Below are positions 25,255-34,123 of a stretch of DNA of 64,000 bases, one piece after another (the first letter of the stretch is position 1; each line of letters begins with the position of its first letter). The notes beneath the pieces were generated by a model. The model saw only the letters and a list, made by a program, of their open reading frames with translations, did not search any database and was not told the origin of the DNA. The position numbers and the translations under genes were made by a program. Origin of the DNA: an uncultured Paracoccaceae bacterium (lineage in GTDB: Bacteria > Pseudomonadota > Alphaproteobacteria > Rhodobacterales > Rhodobacteraceae); assembly GCA_947494445.1 (NCBI GenBank), contig CANLVD010000007.1:1-64000 (forward strand). Direction: 5' to 3'.

Positions 25255-27479
25255 GCCTTGGCCTGAGTGATCGGTGCCTTGACCTGATAGGGCGGGATCA
25301 CCTGCGCGCGGCGGATGTAGTCTATGGTGGCGCTCCGGTCCATGGGGCGGGCAAAGGCATAGCCCTGCAACACGTCACAGCCCAAACCGGCCGCGGCATC
25401 TGCGTGTTTCATCGTCTCAACCCCTTCGGCCACGACGCCAATGCCCAGCCCGTGCCCGATCTGCACGATGGAATGGGCAAGCGAGGCTTTCGCGTCGTCT
25501 TCCACAATGGGGCGGATGAACTGCTGGTCGATCTTCAGCCAGTGCGGCTCTAGCTTCAGGAGGCCCTGGATTGACGCATGACCGGTTCCGAAATCGTCGA
25601 TTGCGATCATGATGCCCATTTCGCGCAACTGGTCGATGGTCCAGCATATCATTTCATCCACATCATCCAGATAGATGCTTTCCAGAATCTCCACACACAT
25701 GATCGAGGGGTCGACACCGGACCGGCGGATGTCGTGAACAAGTGCGGGATCACGCAACCGGCGGCCCGAGACATTAACCGAGATTTTCGGGATTTTCAGA
25801 CCCAGATCCTCAAAATCCTTGATGTCCTGTGCCACATGCCGGAACACCATCTGGTCGATGTCCTTGACCACGCCCAGACTGTCGGCGATGTCCAGGAAGT
25901 GGAACGGCGTCAGGATCCCCCGGCTGGGATGCTGCCACCGCACCAGCGCCTCCAGCCCGACAAGTGCGCCTGTCAGAACATCGACCTGAGGCTGGTAATA
26001 GACCTTGAACTGATCATCCTTGCAGGCCTTGAGCAGGTCTTTCGATGTGCGTTTCGCGCTGAGCGCTTCTTCGTGCATTTGCTGGGTGAAGAATGACCAG
26101 CGGTTGCGGCCAAGATGCTTGGCCCGGTAGAGCGCAACATCGGCATTTGCCAAGATCTGGTCTGGATCGGTCATGCCGGCTTTGGCTATGGCCACCCCGA
26201 TGCTGACGCTGCTCGAAATCGTGCTGCCCTTGAAGGTGATCGGCTGTTTGAGGCCTTCAAGAATGCCATCAGCCAGTTCGCTGACATCGACCGCATTTTC
26301 TGTCAGGTCGGTGAGGATGGCGAATTCGTCGCCTCCCACGCGGGCAACGAAGTCTTCGGGTTTTGCAGCGTCGCGTAGGACCTGCCCGACATGTTTGATC
26401 AGCTCATCTCCCGCATCATGGCCCAATGTGTCATTGATCAGCTTGAAGCGGTCCATATCGATAAACAGCGCTGCAAATGGCTTGTTTTCCTCATGCAAAC
26501 GCGATGTGCGGGATTTCAGGACTTCCGACATATGCCGCCGGTTTGACAGCCCCGTCAGCGGATCAGTGAGCGAAACCTTCTCAACAATTTTCTTGGCCTC
26601 TTCCAGCTCGGAATACTTTTCTTCCAGCTCCTTGGTGGAGTTGTGCAGAGTGCGCGTGGTGGCCAGCAGCGCGCGTTCCTCCCCGCGTTCGCGGGTGACA
26701 TCTATGAACAAAAGGGTGCGGTCGCCGTTCGGGGCCTGGGATTGCAAGGCGCGCAGGATACGGTTGTCGCTGAGTGTCAAGTCATAAGGCACGGCACCGG
26801 CTTGCAGGCGCTTGACCCGCTCCTCCACCCAGCCCGGGTGATCAGCGCTTTCGGATTTTGCAAACATCGCGGCGCTGACAGCCTCTGACAGAAGGGCCGC
26901 GAGCGGTTTGGACTGAAGCGCGTCGCAGCCAAATTCGTCAAACAGATGCCGGAAACACGAGTTGGCGTGGATCAGCTGAGCATCCGTGTTGAAAACCGCA
27001 AAAGCATGATCCATCGCCTCAACCGCATTGTGGGTTCGCAGACCGATCTTCTCGGCCACGACAGGCACGCGCTTCTGTGCTTCCTCCATCAGCTCGGCGG
27101 TCTTCTCGCGGCTGATGTCACGCAGGGAGCAAAGCCACCAGGGTGCTGAGGTGTCGGGGTGCTGCAGGTATGTCCAAGACATGCGTTGCCACTGGGTTTG
27201 CCCGGTCTTGGTGTTGTTGCACAACTCGATCGAGAAGCTTTCCCAGTTCATCAGTTTTTCAATGATCCACAGGTGTTCGCCCTGATCCATGTCAGGGCCG
27301 ACAAGGGTAATTGCACGGCATCCGTGGATATCTTCCAGTGCAAAGCCCGTCATCGCCGAGAAGGCTGCATTGCACCACTGGAAATGCATGACCGCCCCGT
27401 CACTTGGGTCGGCCTTTGCCAGGGCGAGCGCTTCATGTGTGCGCTCGGCAATCTGTGGTATCAAAGGTTCAAAGGTCAT
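25251..27479 (-). CDS. PAS-GGDEF-EAL cyclic-di-GMP signalling protein
   Basis: The 742-residue protein has two N-terminal PAS-like regions (about 25-130 and 150-270), a short coiled coil (TRTLHNSTKELEEKYSELEEAKKIVEKV), GGDEF (about 305-470) and EAL (about 485-735). The GGDEF motif is intact (RVGGDEFAIL), but the upstream inhibitory I-site position reads KPED rather than RxxD. The EAL domain keeps GLEALVRW, SVNVSGRRL, AIDDFGTGHAS, LKIDQQF and AEGVET, so both synthesis and hydrolysis of c-di-GMP look possible. There is no membrane segment, so it is probably cytoplasmic. It is a single-gene unit. Confidence 0.9.
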   Translation of the reverse strand: MTFEPLIPQIAERTHEALALAKADPSDGAVMHFQWCNAAFSAMTGFALEDIHGCRAITLVGPDMDQGEHLWIIEKLMNWESFSIELCNNTKTGQTQWQRMSWTYLQHPDTSAPWWLCSLRDISREKTAELMEEAQKRVPVVAEKIGLRTHNAVEAMDHAFAVFNTDAQLIHANSCFRHLFDEFGCDALQSKPLAALLSEAVSAAMFAKSESADHPGWVEERVKRLQAGAVPYDLTLSDNRILRALQSQAPNGDRTLLFIDVTRERGEERALLATTRTLHNSTKELEEKYSELEEAKKIVEKVSLTDPLTGLSNRRHMSEVLKSRTSRLHEENKPFAALFIDMDRFKLINDTLGHDAGDELIKHVGQVLRDAAKPEDFVARVGGDEFAILTDLTENAVDVSELADGILEGLKQPITFKGSTISSSVSIGVAIAKAGMTDPDQILANADVALYRAKHLGRNRWSFFTQQMHEEALSAKRTSKDLLKACKDDQFKVYYQPQVDVLTGALVGLEALVRWQHPSRGILTPFHFLDIADSLGVVKDIDQMVFRHVAQDIKDFEDLGLKIPKISVNVSGRRLRDPALVHDIRRSGVDPSIMCVEILESIYLDDVDEMICWTIDQLREMGIMIAIDDFGTGHASIQGLLKLEPHWLKIDQQFIRPIVEDDAKASLAHSIVQIGHGLGIGVVAEGVETMKHADAAAGLGCDVLQGYAFARPMDRSATIDYIRRAQVIPPYQVKAPITQAKA

Positions 27480-27665
27480 GGGGCACGAGATTGTTCTGCG
27501 CCCCGGTTTTGCAGAATTTGGTGAACGCAGGTTTACGTTCGGGTCGGAAAAACCGCTCTTTGTTTCAAGTTTGATTCAATCGTATTCAGTTCAGGTCTGG
27601 CGGACTGCCATAACTTTGCCCTTTTGCCCGGCAAATCTGGGGTTGGAAATACTGGGGGACAACAG

Positions 27666-27911
27666 GTGATTTTGCTAACCGCATTGGCAGCTTTGCTATG
27701 GCTGGTGCTGGTCTGTCTGGTGGCATTGATGCCGTTTCCGCAGCATAAACCCTATGCAATCGCGCTGTTGTGCCTGTTTCCGGTCCTGCTCTTCCTGATC
27801 CTCAAGACATTCGGTCTGATCTGGGGCGTGCCGTTCTTCCTCGCTGCGGCCTCGCTCTATCGCAAACCGCTTGGGTACTACCTGCGGCGGCTCTGGAGAG
27901 CTGAGCCATGA
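27666..27911 (+). CDS. Small membrane protein, DUF2484-like
   Basis: The 81-residue protein starts at GTG 27666 with GGGGAC upstream. It has two or three hydrophobic spans (LLTALAALLWLVLVCLVALM and ALLCLFPVLLFLILKTFGL) and a basic end (YRKPLGYYLRRLWRAEP). Small proteins like this are found between murC and murB in Rhodobacterales. It overlaps the next gene by ATGA. The preceding 186 bases (27480-27665) hold no gene and probably the promoter of the mur-fts unit. The function is unknown. Confidence 0.68.
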   Translation: MILLTALAALLWLVLVCLVALMPFPQHKPYAIALLCLFPVLLFLILKTFGLIWGVPFFLAAASLYRKPLGYYLRRLWRAEP

Positions 27912-28156
27912 TCGTGACACTGGCCGCTCTGATCTGGGTATTTTCCTGTTCCGCAGCCGGGGCATTGCCGCGCAATTGGCACAAACCGGTGGCTTATGGA
28001 CTGATTGCGCTGGGGTTTCCGCTCTTTGTGATGCTGCGCGACGTTCATGGACAGGGGATCGCCTGGGGATTTGTTGCGGTTGCGATCTTCCAACTGCGCC
28101 TGCTTCTGATCCATTGGTTCAAACGGGGGATTGCACGGCTCAAGACACGCGGGTAG
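27908..28156 (+). CDS. Small membrane protein, second DUF2484-like cistron
   Basis: The 82-residue protein has about three hydrophobic segments (VTLAALIWVFSCSAAGAL, VAYGLIALGFPLFVML, IAWGFVAVAIFQLRLLLI) and a basic tail. The layout is similar to that of its neighbour, suggesting an old duplication. It is coupled upstream by ATGA overlap and lies 9 bases before murB. I know of no assigned function; context suggests a link to cell-wall synthesis. Confidence 0.68.
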   Translation: MIVTLAALIWVFSCSAAGALPRNWHKPVAYGLIALGFPLFVMLRDVHGQGIAWGFVAVAIFQLRLLLIHWFKRGIARLKTRG

Positions 28157-28165
28157 AGCGGGTTC

Positions 28166-29101
28166 ATGAGCTGGATTGACCGATTGCCCGAACCGCGTGG
28201 ACGCCTGAGCTATGACCGGGCGCTCGACAGCTTGTCGTGGCTGCGCACGGGAGGTGCGGCTGATGTGCTGTTTCAACCGGCAGATGTTGAAGACTTGCAG
28301 ACCTTTATGCGCGATATCGACCCGCAGGTGCCGGTTTTTCCCATTGGGGTCTGTTCCAATCTGATCATTCGTGATGGCGGGATCGAGGGCGTGGTGATCC
28401 GACTTGGGCGCGGGTTCAATGGCATTGAAATCACTGGGCAAACGGTAACTGCCGGGGCAGCCGCACTGGATGCACAGGTGGCCAAACGCAGCACTGAAGC
28501 GGGCGTCGACCTGACCTTTCTGCGCACCATTCCGGGCACCATCGGTGGCGCCGTGACAATGAACGCAGGGTGCTATGGCACCTATACCGCCGATGTGCTG
28601 GAAAGTGCGCGATGTGTGCTGCCAGGCGGTGATCTGGTAACGCTGAGCAGGGAGGAGATCGGGTTCGGCTACCGCAATTCTTCCCTTCCCGAAGGTGCCA
28701 TCCTGATTGATGCAGTGATGACCGGGCCAGACGGCGATCCCGACGCACTGGCATCCAAGATGGAAGACGCCTTGGCCAAGCGCGCGGCCACGCAACCGGT
28801 CGATGACCGCTCCTGTGGATCAACATTTCGCAACCCGGCAGGCTTTTCTTCGAGCGGGCGAGCCGATGATGTGCATGACCTGAAAGCCTGGAAACTGATC
28901 GAGGATGCAGGCATGAGGGGCGCGAGGCTTGGCGGCGCGCAGATGTCGACCAAACACGCCAACTTTCTGATCAACACCGGTGATGCAACTTCGCATGATC
29001 TGGAAACACTTGGCGAAGATGTGCGAAAAAAGGTTTTCGATCAAAGCGGCATTGCGCTAGAGTGGGAAATCAAGCGGGTCGGTCGGCAAAAGCCGATTTG
29101 A
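28166..29101 (+). CDS. murB: UDP-N-acetylenolpyruvoylglucosamine reductase
   Basis: The 311-residue flavoenzyme catalyses the NADPH-dependent second step of UDP-MurNAc formation in the cytoplasm. Family motifs are [15 protein letters not shown], the FAD-binding [49 protein letters not shown], and CGSTFRNP with the proton-donor Ser. Near the C-terminus are [16 protein letters not shown] and a Glu in [10 protein letters not shown]. Length is typical. It is followed 62 bases later by ddl. Confidence 0.96.
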   Translation: MSWIDRLPEPRGRLSYDRALDSLSWLRTGGAADVLFQPADVEDLQTFMRDIDPQVPVFPIGVCSNLIIRDGGIEGVVIRLGRGFNGIEITGQTVTAGAAALDAQVAKRSTEAGVDLTFLRTIPGTIGGAVTMNAGCYGTYTADVLESARCVLPGGDLVTLSREEIGFGYRNSSLPEGAILIDAVMTGPDGDPDALASKMEDALAKRAATQPVDDRSCGSTFRNPAGFSSSGRADDVHDLKAWKLIEDAGMRGARLGGAQMSTKHANFLINTGDATSHDLETLGEDVRKKVFDQSGIALEWEIKRVGRQKPI

Positions 29102-29163
29102 TCTGCCCATAAAAAGAAGGCCCTGAGACGGCAAAAGCTGCAGGGGTATAATACGAGGCGGGT

Positions 29164-30078
29164 ATGTCGAGCAGGACAAATCCCCGCGTGGCAGTGCTGA
29201 AGGGCGGTTTTTCCGCCGAACGTGCCGTGTCCCTTGTGACCGGTGCCGAATGTGCCGCCGCATTGCGGGACGAAGGTTTTGATGTGGTCGAGATCGACGC
29301 GCAGAGCGATCTCTGCGCCGATCTTGCGGCCGCAAAACCTGATGTCGTGTTCAACGCATTGCACGGTCGCTGGGGCGAAGACGGCTGTGTTCAGGGCCTG
29401 CTCGAATGGCTCAAAATTCCCTACACACATTCCGGTGTCATGGCGTCGGCCATTGCCATGGACAAGATCCGCAGCAAGGACATCTATCGCCGCGCGGGAT
29501 TGCCCGTTGCTGATGATGTGCTGGTCAGCCGGGAGGCCGCATCCAGCACACATCCGATGGCGCCGCCCTATGTGGTCAAACCCTATAACGAAGGCTCGTC
29601 CGTTGGCGTCTACATCGTGGCCGAAGGGGCCGACAGCCCGGCAAAACTGAGCGCGGAGATGCCCGATCAGGTGATGGTCGAGACCTTTGTTCCAGGACGT
29701 GAAATGACCGTTTCGGTGCTGGGAGACCGTGCGCTGACAGTGACTGATATCGTGACCAACGGCTGGTACGACTATGACGCGAAATACAGCACCGGTGGTT
29801 CGACCCATGTGGTGCCCGCTGACATTCCCGCGCAAATTTTCGATTTGTGCTTGGAACATGCGCTGACTGCACATCAGGCGTTGGGCTGTCGCGGCCTCAG
29901 CCGGACGGATTTCCGCTGGGATGACAGCAAAGGTGCAGACGGCCTGATCGTGCTGGAGACAAACACCCAGCCCGGCATGACGCCCACTTCGCTTTCGCCC
30001 GAGCAGGCGGCCCATTGCGGGATGAGCTTTGGCGCGTTGGTGCGTTGGTTGGTGGAGGATGCGTCATGCTGCCGGTAA
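29164..30078 (+). CDS. ddl: D-alanine--D-alanine ligase
   Basis: The 304-residue ATP-grasp enzyme joins two D-Ala for peptidoglycan. Seen are [62 protein letters not shown], the omega loop [21 protein letters not shown] and [21 protein letters not shown] precedes ATG 29164. The gene overlaps ftsQ by 13 bases. The KY pair in the omega loop fits D-Ala-D-Ala rather than D-Ala-D-lactate. Confidence 0.96.
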   Translation: MSSRTNPRVAVLKGGFSAERAVSLVTGAECAAALRDEGFDVVEIDAQSDLCADLAAAKPDVVFNALHGRWGEDGCVQGLLEWLKIPYTHSGVMASAIAMDKIRSKDIYRRAGLPVADDVLVSREAASSTHPMAPPYVVKPYNEGSSVGVYIVAEGADSPAKLSAEMPDQVMVETFVPGREMTVSVLGDRALTVTDIVTNGWYDYDAKYSTGGSTHVVPADIPAQIFDLCLEHALTAHQALGCRGLSRTDFRWDDSKGADGLIVLETNTQPGMTPTSLSPEQAAHCGMSFGALVRWLVEDASCCR

Positions 30079-30938
30079 ATGTGCCTCGTGATCCAGCGCC
30101 GTCGCGCTTGCGCTATCGATTGCAAAGACTGTGGCTGACACCGCATGTGCGCTGGATCGTGCGCAGGGGCTTGCCCGGGATCGTCCTTGTTCTCATTGCT
30201 TTCGCGGTGATCGGTCAGGACAGCGTGCGCGACTGGGCCGCGAACACGGTTGCTGAGTTGCGCTCCCAGATTGCCGAGCGGCCCGAGTTGATGATCGAGA
30301 CGGTCACAATCACAGGTGCCAGCGATGATCTTGAGGCTGCGGTGGTTGAGGCGATGGAGCTGGACCTGCCGGTCAGCACACTTGATCTGGATGTGCAGGC
30401 AGTTCAGGCACAGGTGCGTGCGTTGGATGCCGTGCGCTTTGCCGATGTGCGGGTTCTGGCAGGCGGCACTCTGGCGCTGCATGTCGAGGAGCGCGTTCCG
30501 GCAATTGTCTGGCGGCAAGGCAAGACATTGGCGCTGCTTGATGCAACAGGTGCATTGGTCGATCGGGTAGAGGCCCGTATGGATCGCGCGGATCTGCCCT
30601 TGATCGTGGGATCGGGCGCAGAGCGCGCGGTGCCCGAGGCACTGGAATTGCTGGCTCAGGCCGGGGCGTTGAAATCCCGCACACGGGGTCTTGTGCGCAT
30701 CGGAGAGCGGCGCTGGGATCTTGTGCTCGACCGCGAACAGGTGATCAAACTGCCCGAAGAGGGCGCGGTCGCGGCGCTGTCGCGGGCGATGGCCCTGAAT
30801 GCAGCCGATGACATTCTGGAACGCGATGTGGTGTTGTGGGACATGCGCGATGCCCGGCGCCCGATTTTGCGCCTCGGCGATCATGCCCGATCAGAGTTGA
30901 TCCGGCTGCGCACCCCAATCAGTGGAGAAAAGACGTGA
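30066..30938 (+). CDS. ftsQ: Cell division protein FtsQ
   Basis: The 290-residue bitopic protein has a short cytoplasmic basic region, one membrane span ([16 protein letters not shown], about residues 37-52), a POTRA domain ([16 protein letters not shown] onward) and the FtsQ domain ([21 protein letters not shown]). It links early and late divisome parts. ATG 30066 follows GGAGGA and lies inside the ddl end. The ftsQ stop overlaps the ftsA start (GTGA). Confidence 0.92.
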   Translation: MLPVNVPRDPAPSRLRYRLQRLWLTPHVRWIVRRGLPGIVLVLIAFAVIGQDSVRDWAANTVAELRSQIAERPELMIETVTITGASDDLEAAVVEAMELDLPVSTLDLDVQAVQAQVRALDAVRFADVRVLAGGTLALHVEERVPAIVWRQGKTLALLDATGALVDRVEARMDRADLPLIVGSGAERAVPEALELLAQAGALKSRTRGLVRIGERRWDLVLDREQVIKLPEEGAVAALSRAMALNAADDILERDVVLWDMRDARRPILRLGDHARSELIRLRTPISGEKT

Positions 30939-32266
30939 CGGTGCTTTACGAGTCCCAGCGGGCCATGCGTGCCCGCCGAGAAAGTGCGCTCAAGCGCGGC
31001 GTGATCGCCGTTCTGGATGTGGGCACGACGAAACTGGCCTGTCTGGTTCTGCAATTTGCCGCCACTGACGGAGCGCAGGATGACGGCCAGTCGCATCGGC
31101 CCACCATGGGAGCTTTCCGGGTGATCGGAGCCTCAACCACACGGTCTCGTGGTGTGGAATACGGTGAGATTTCTGTAATGGAAGAGACCGAGCGCGCGAT
31201 CCGTACAGCCGTTCAAGCCGCTCAGAAGATGGCGCAGACCCGCGTAGATCACGTGATTGTCTGCTTCTCGGGTGGGCAGCCCCGGTCCTACGGGTTGAAC
31301 GGCCGGGTGCGGGTGGAAAACGGTGAAGTAGGCGAGGCTGACATCGGTCATGTGCTGGCCGCGGCAGAGGTGCCGGACTATGGCGAGGATCGCGAAGCGC
31401 TGCATGCGTTTCCGGTGAATTTTGCGCTTGATCACCGCACCGGTTTGCGCGACCCGCGCGGTCAGGTGGGAGCGTATCTGAATGTAGATATGCATCTGCT
31501 GACTGTCGATGCCGGTCCTGTGCACAACATCCTGCACTGTATCCGACGCTGTGATCTGGAACTGGCGGGCCTTGTGACCGCGCCTTACACCAGCGGGATT
31601 TCCGTGCTGGTGGAAGACGAGCAGGAACTGGGAGCAGCCGCGATTGACATTGGTGGCGGGACCACCGGCATCTCGATCTTTGCACGTCGTCACATGATCT
31701 ATGCCGACAGCGTGTCGATGGGCGGCTGCCATGTAACGCGGGACATCTGTCAGGGCCTGCAGATGCCCATGGCCACGGCAGAACGGATCAAAACCCTGCA
31801 TGGCGGGGTGATCGCCACCGGGCTGGATGATCGCGAGATGATCGAGATCGTGACCTCGCCCGACGACGAGTTGGCCGAGCGGCGCAGCATCTCACGCGCG
31901 GAACTGATCGGTGTGATCCGCCCCCGGATGGAAGAAATCCTTGAAGAGGTGCGCATGCGCCTTGATGCATCAGGCTTTGAATATCTGCCCTCGCAGCGCG
32001 TGGTGCTAACCGGTGGCTCAAGCCAGATGCCGGGGCTTGAGACCTTGGCTAAGCACGTGCTGGGGCGTGACGTGCGCATCGGGCGCCCGATGCGGGTACA
32101 GGGCCTGCCACAGGCCACGACCGGCACGGCTTTTGCGGCTTCGGTGGGATTGGCGCTCCATGCCTCCCAACCTCAAGACGAATGCTGGGACTTTGCCATG
32201 CCAGCCGAAGGTTTCGGCTCCAGACGGGTCCGTCAGGCGCTGAGATGGTTCCGGGAGAACTGGTGA
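30935..32266 (+). CDS. ftsA: Cell division protein FtsA
   Basis: The 443-residue actin-like ATPase anchors FtsZ to the membrane. Seen are the phosphate-1 motif GVIAVLDVGTTKLACLVL, AAIDIGGGTTGISIFARRHM and VVLTGGSSQMPGLETLA. A C-terminal tail (RQALRWFRENW) forms the amphipathic membrane-targeting helix. I chose GTG 30935 ([15 protein letters not shown]) because it overlaps the ftsQ stop as GTGA and has GGAG about 8 bases upstream. Confidence 0.95.
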   Translation: MTVLYESQRAMRARRESALKRGVIAVLDVGTTKLACLVLQFAATDGAQDDGQSHRPTMGAFRVIGASTTRSRGVEYGEISVMEETERAIRTAVQAAQKMAQTRVDHVIVCFSGGQPRSYGLNGRVRVENGEVGEADIGHVLAAAEVPDYGEDREALHAFPVNFALDHRTGLRDPRGQVGAYLNVDMHLLTVDAGPVHNILHCIRRCDLELAGLVTAPYTSGISVLVEDEQELGAAAIDIGGGTTGISIFARRHMIYADSVSMGGCHVTRDICQGLQMPMATAERIKTLHGGVIATGLDDREMIEIVTSPDDELAERRSISRAELIGVIRPRMEEILEEVRMRLDASGFEYLPSQRVVLTGGSSQMPGLETLAKHVLGRDVRIGRPMRVQGLPQATTGTAFAASVGLALHASQPQDECWDFAMPAEGFGSRRVRQALRWFRENW

Positions 32267-32454
32267 TTCTCTGAGTATCCGGTTTAAAGGCAAAAATTCG
32301 CCCATATTGCGTGTACCCACAATATATTGGGCCAAAATGCGGCAATAAATGGTGACCTGACAGCAACGATGGGTTACATTTTCGAATCAGCAGGCACAAA
32401 AACCCGCACGAAGTTGCGGGAAGAGCACACATAGGCACAGGCGGACCTTATTAA
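32267..32454 (+). promoter_or_regulatory. ftsA-ftsZ intergenic leader
   Basis: This 188-base gap is much longer than the overlaps elsewhere in the cluster, so ftsZ probably has its own promoter here. It holds two GANTC sites for CcrM-type methylation (32265-32269 and 32384-32388), a CAATATATTG palindrome (32320-32329) and a small hairpin CCCGCA/TGCGGG (32403-32420) about 35 bases before ftsZ. I could not pick a convincing -35/-10 pair or a CtrA site. Confidence 0.45.
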
Positions 32455-33921
32455 ATGGCATTGACTCTCCACATGCCCGAGCAGCGGGAACTGAAACCGA
32501 AAATCACAGTCTTTGGCGTCGGTGGCGCGGGCGGAAATGCTGTGAACAACATGATCGAGAAGCAGCTGGAAGGCGCGGAATTCGTGGTGGCCAACACCGA
32601 CGCGCAGGCGCTGGCTCAGAACCAGGCCTCCAGCCAGTTGCAGCTTGGCACGGAAGTGACCCAGGGCCTTGGCGCTGGTGCGCGGCCCGAAGTGGGGGCT
32701 GCTGCCGCCGAGGAAAGCATCGAGGCGATCGTCGATCATCTTGCGGGCACGCATATGTGCTTCATCACAGCAGGCATGGGTGGTGGCACCGGCACAGGTG
32801 CAGCCCCGATCATTGCCAAGGCGGCGCGTGAACTCGGCGTGCTGACCGTGGGTGTCGTGACCAAACCCTTCCAGTTCGAAGGTGCCAAGCGCATGCGTCA
32901 GGCAGAGGCCGGCGTTGAAGAGCTTCAGCGCGTGGTTGACACGCTGATCATCATCCCCAACCAGAACCTGTTCCGTCTGGCCAATGAGAAGACGACCTTT
33001 ACCGAAGCCTTCTCGCTTGCAGACGACGTGCTCTATCAGGGCGTCAAGGGCGTGACCGACCTGATGGTCCGGCCTGGCATCATCAACCTTGATTTCGCCG
33101 ATGTCCGCTCTGTCATGGACGAGATGGGCAAGGCAATGATGGGCACAGGCGAGGCCGAGGGCGAAGAGCGCGCGGTTCAGGCTGCCGACAAGGCGATTGC
33201 CAACCCGCTTCTTGACGAAATCAGCCTCAAAGGCGCACGTGGTGTGTTGATCAACATCACCGGCGGCGACGACATGACCCTGTTTGAACTGGATGAGGCG
33301 GCCAACCGCATCCGGGCTGAAGTTGATGCCGATGCGAACATCATCGTAGGCTCGACCCTTGATCCAGAAATGTCGGGCAAGATCCGCGTCTCCGTCGTGG
33401 CCACTGGCATCGACGTCAAGGGAGATGAAGCGCGCCCAACGATCCCGAGCAAGCCAGTTGAAGCCATTGCAGAGCCAGCACCTGTTGCAGAGCCTGAGCC
33501 TGCTCCGGTTGCGCAACCAGCTGCGCAGGTCGAGCCTGTGGCAGAGGTGGTTCAGCCCAGCTTTGTCGATGTTCAGCGTGAAGACGTCATTGAGCAGCGT
33601 GAGATGGCGGCAGCACCGCAGGTGCCGACCGAAGATCTGCGCCCTCGCAGGCCAGGGGAGCCAACACCCGAGGCGCTGCGGCGTCTTCAGGCTGCTGTGT
33701 CCCGCGTGCCTGCCGCTCAGGAAACTCCGCATCCAACAGCCGCAGAGACTGAAGCGGATCGGCGTTTCACAATTCCGGGTCTCATTCACCGCATGACGGG
33801 GCAGACCGCACGTGAGGACGAAGCGGCACCAACCGCAGCTGAACCTGTTCAGCCCGACAGCCGTACGGCCGAGCGGGAGCGTGCAGAAATCCCGGCTTTC
33901 CTCAGACGTCAGGCCAACTGA
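32455..33921 (+). CDS. ftsZ: Cell division protein FtsZ
   Basis: The 488-residue tubulin-like GTPase forms the Z-ring. Seen are [18 protein letters not shown], the tubulin signature [18 protein letters not shown] (about residues 103-120), the T7 loop NLDFADVR, and the second domain with [17 protein letters not shown] roughly 165-residue Pro/Ala/Glu-rich linker, usual for alphaproteobacteria, ends in the conserved [11 protein letters not shown] that binds FtsA. The start ATG 32455 has only a weak ribosome site. A strong terminator follows. Confidence 0.97.
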   Translation: MALTLHMPEQRELKPKITVFGVGGAGGNAVNNMIEKQLEGAEFVVANTDAQALAQNQASSQLQLGTEVTQGLGAGARPEVGAAAAEESIEAIVDHLAGTHMCFITAGMGGGTGTGAAPIIAKAARELGVLTVGVVTKPFQFEGAKRMRQAEAGVEELQRVVDTLIIIPNQNLFRLANEKTTFTEAFSLADDVLYQGVKGVTDLMVRPGIINLDFADVRSVMDEMGKAMMGTGEAEGEERAVQAADKAIANPLLDEISLKGARGVLINITGGDDMTLFELDEAANRIRAEVDADANIIVGSTLDPEMSGKIRVSVVATGIDVKGDEARPTIPSKPVEAIAEPAPVAEPEPAPVAQPAAQVEPVAEVVQPSFVDVQREDVIEQREMAAAPQVPTEDLRPRRPGEPTPEALRRLQAAVSRVPAAQETPHPTAAETEADRRFTIPGLIHRMTGQTAREDEAAPTAAEPVQPDSRTAERERAEIPAFLRRQAN

Positions 33922-33954
33922 GGCCCACTTCCCAGACAAGTATCAAGACCTGAC

Positions 33955-33985
33955 AATGCCGGCCCGAAATGGCCGGCATTTTTTG
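33955..33985 (+). terminator. Rho-independent terminator of ftsZ
   Basis: AATGCCGGCC (33955-33964) pairs perfectly with GGCCGGCATT (33971-33980) around a 6-nt loop, followed by TTTT. It closes the mur-fts transcription unit before an unrelated gene. Confidence 0.9.
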
Positions 33986-34123
33986 TGCTGCAGGGAATGG
34001 CAACACTTGATCCGCCTAAGACTTTCGGATTGGTTTCCTGTCAAAGCCAATTCAGGGAGTTGACCGACCGTTCCAGCTTGGCGAATTCTTTTCTCAAGAA
34101 ATTACAAAATCAGGGAGAAAATT

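Noticed and set aside
27878-28795. 305-residue antisense frame over murB
   Set aside because: It overlaps the certain murB gene and two small membrane genes; no recognisable features.
32280-32454. CtrA site upstream of ftsZ
   Set aside because: TTAA at 32283 lacks a second TTAA at the required 7-base spacing.
32374-33939. 521-residue open frame antisense to ftsZ
   Set aside because: It is an artefact of GC-rich codon use opposite a certain gene; no motif, no ribosome site.
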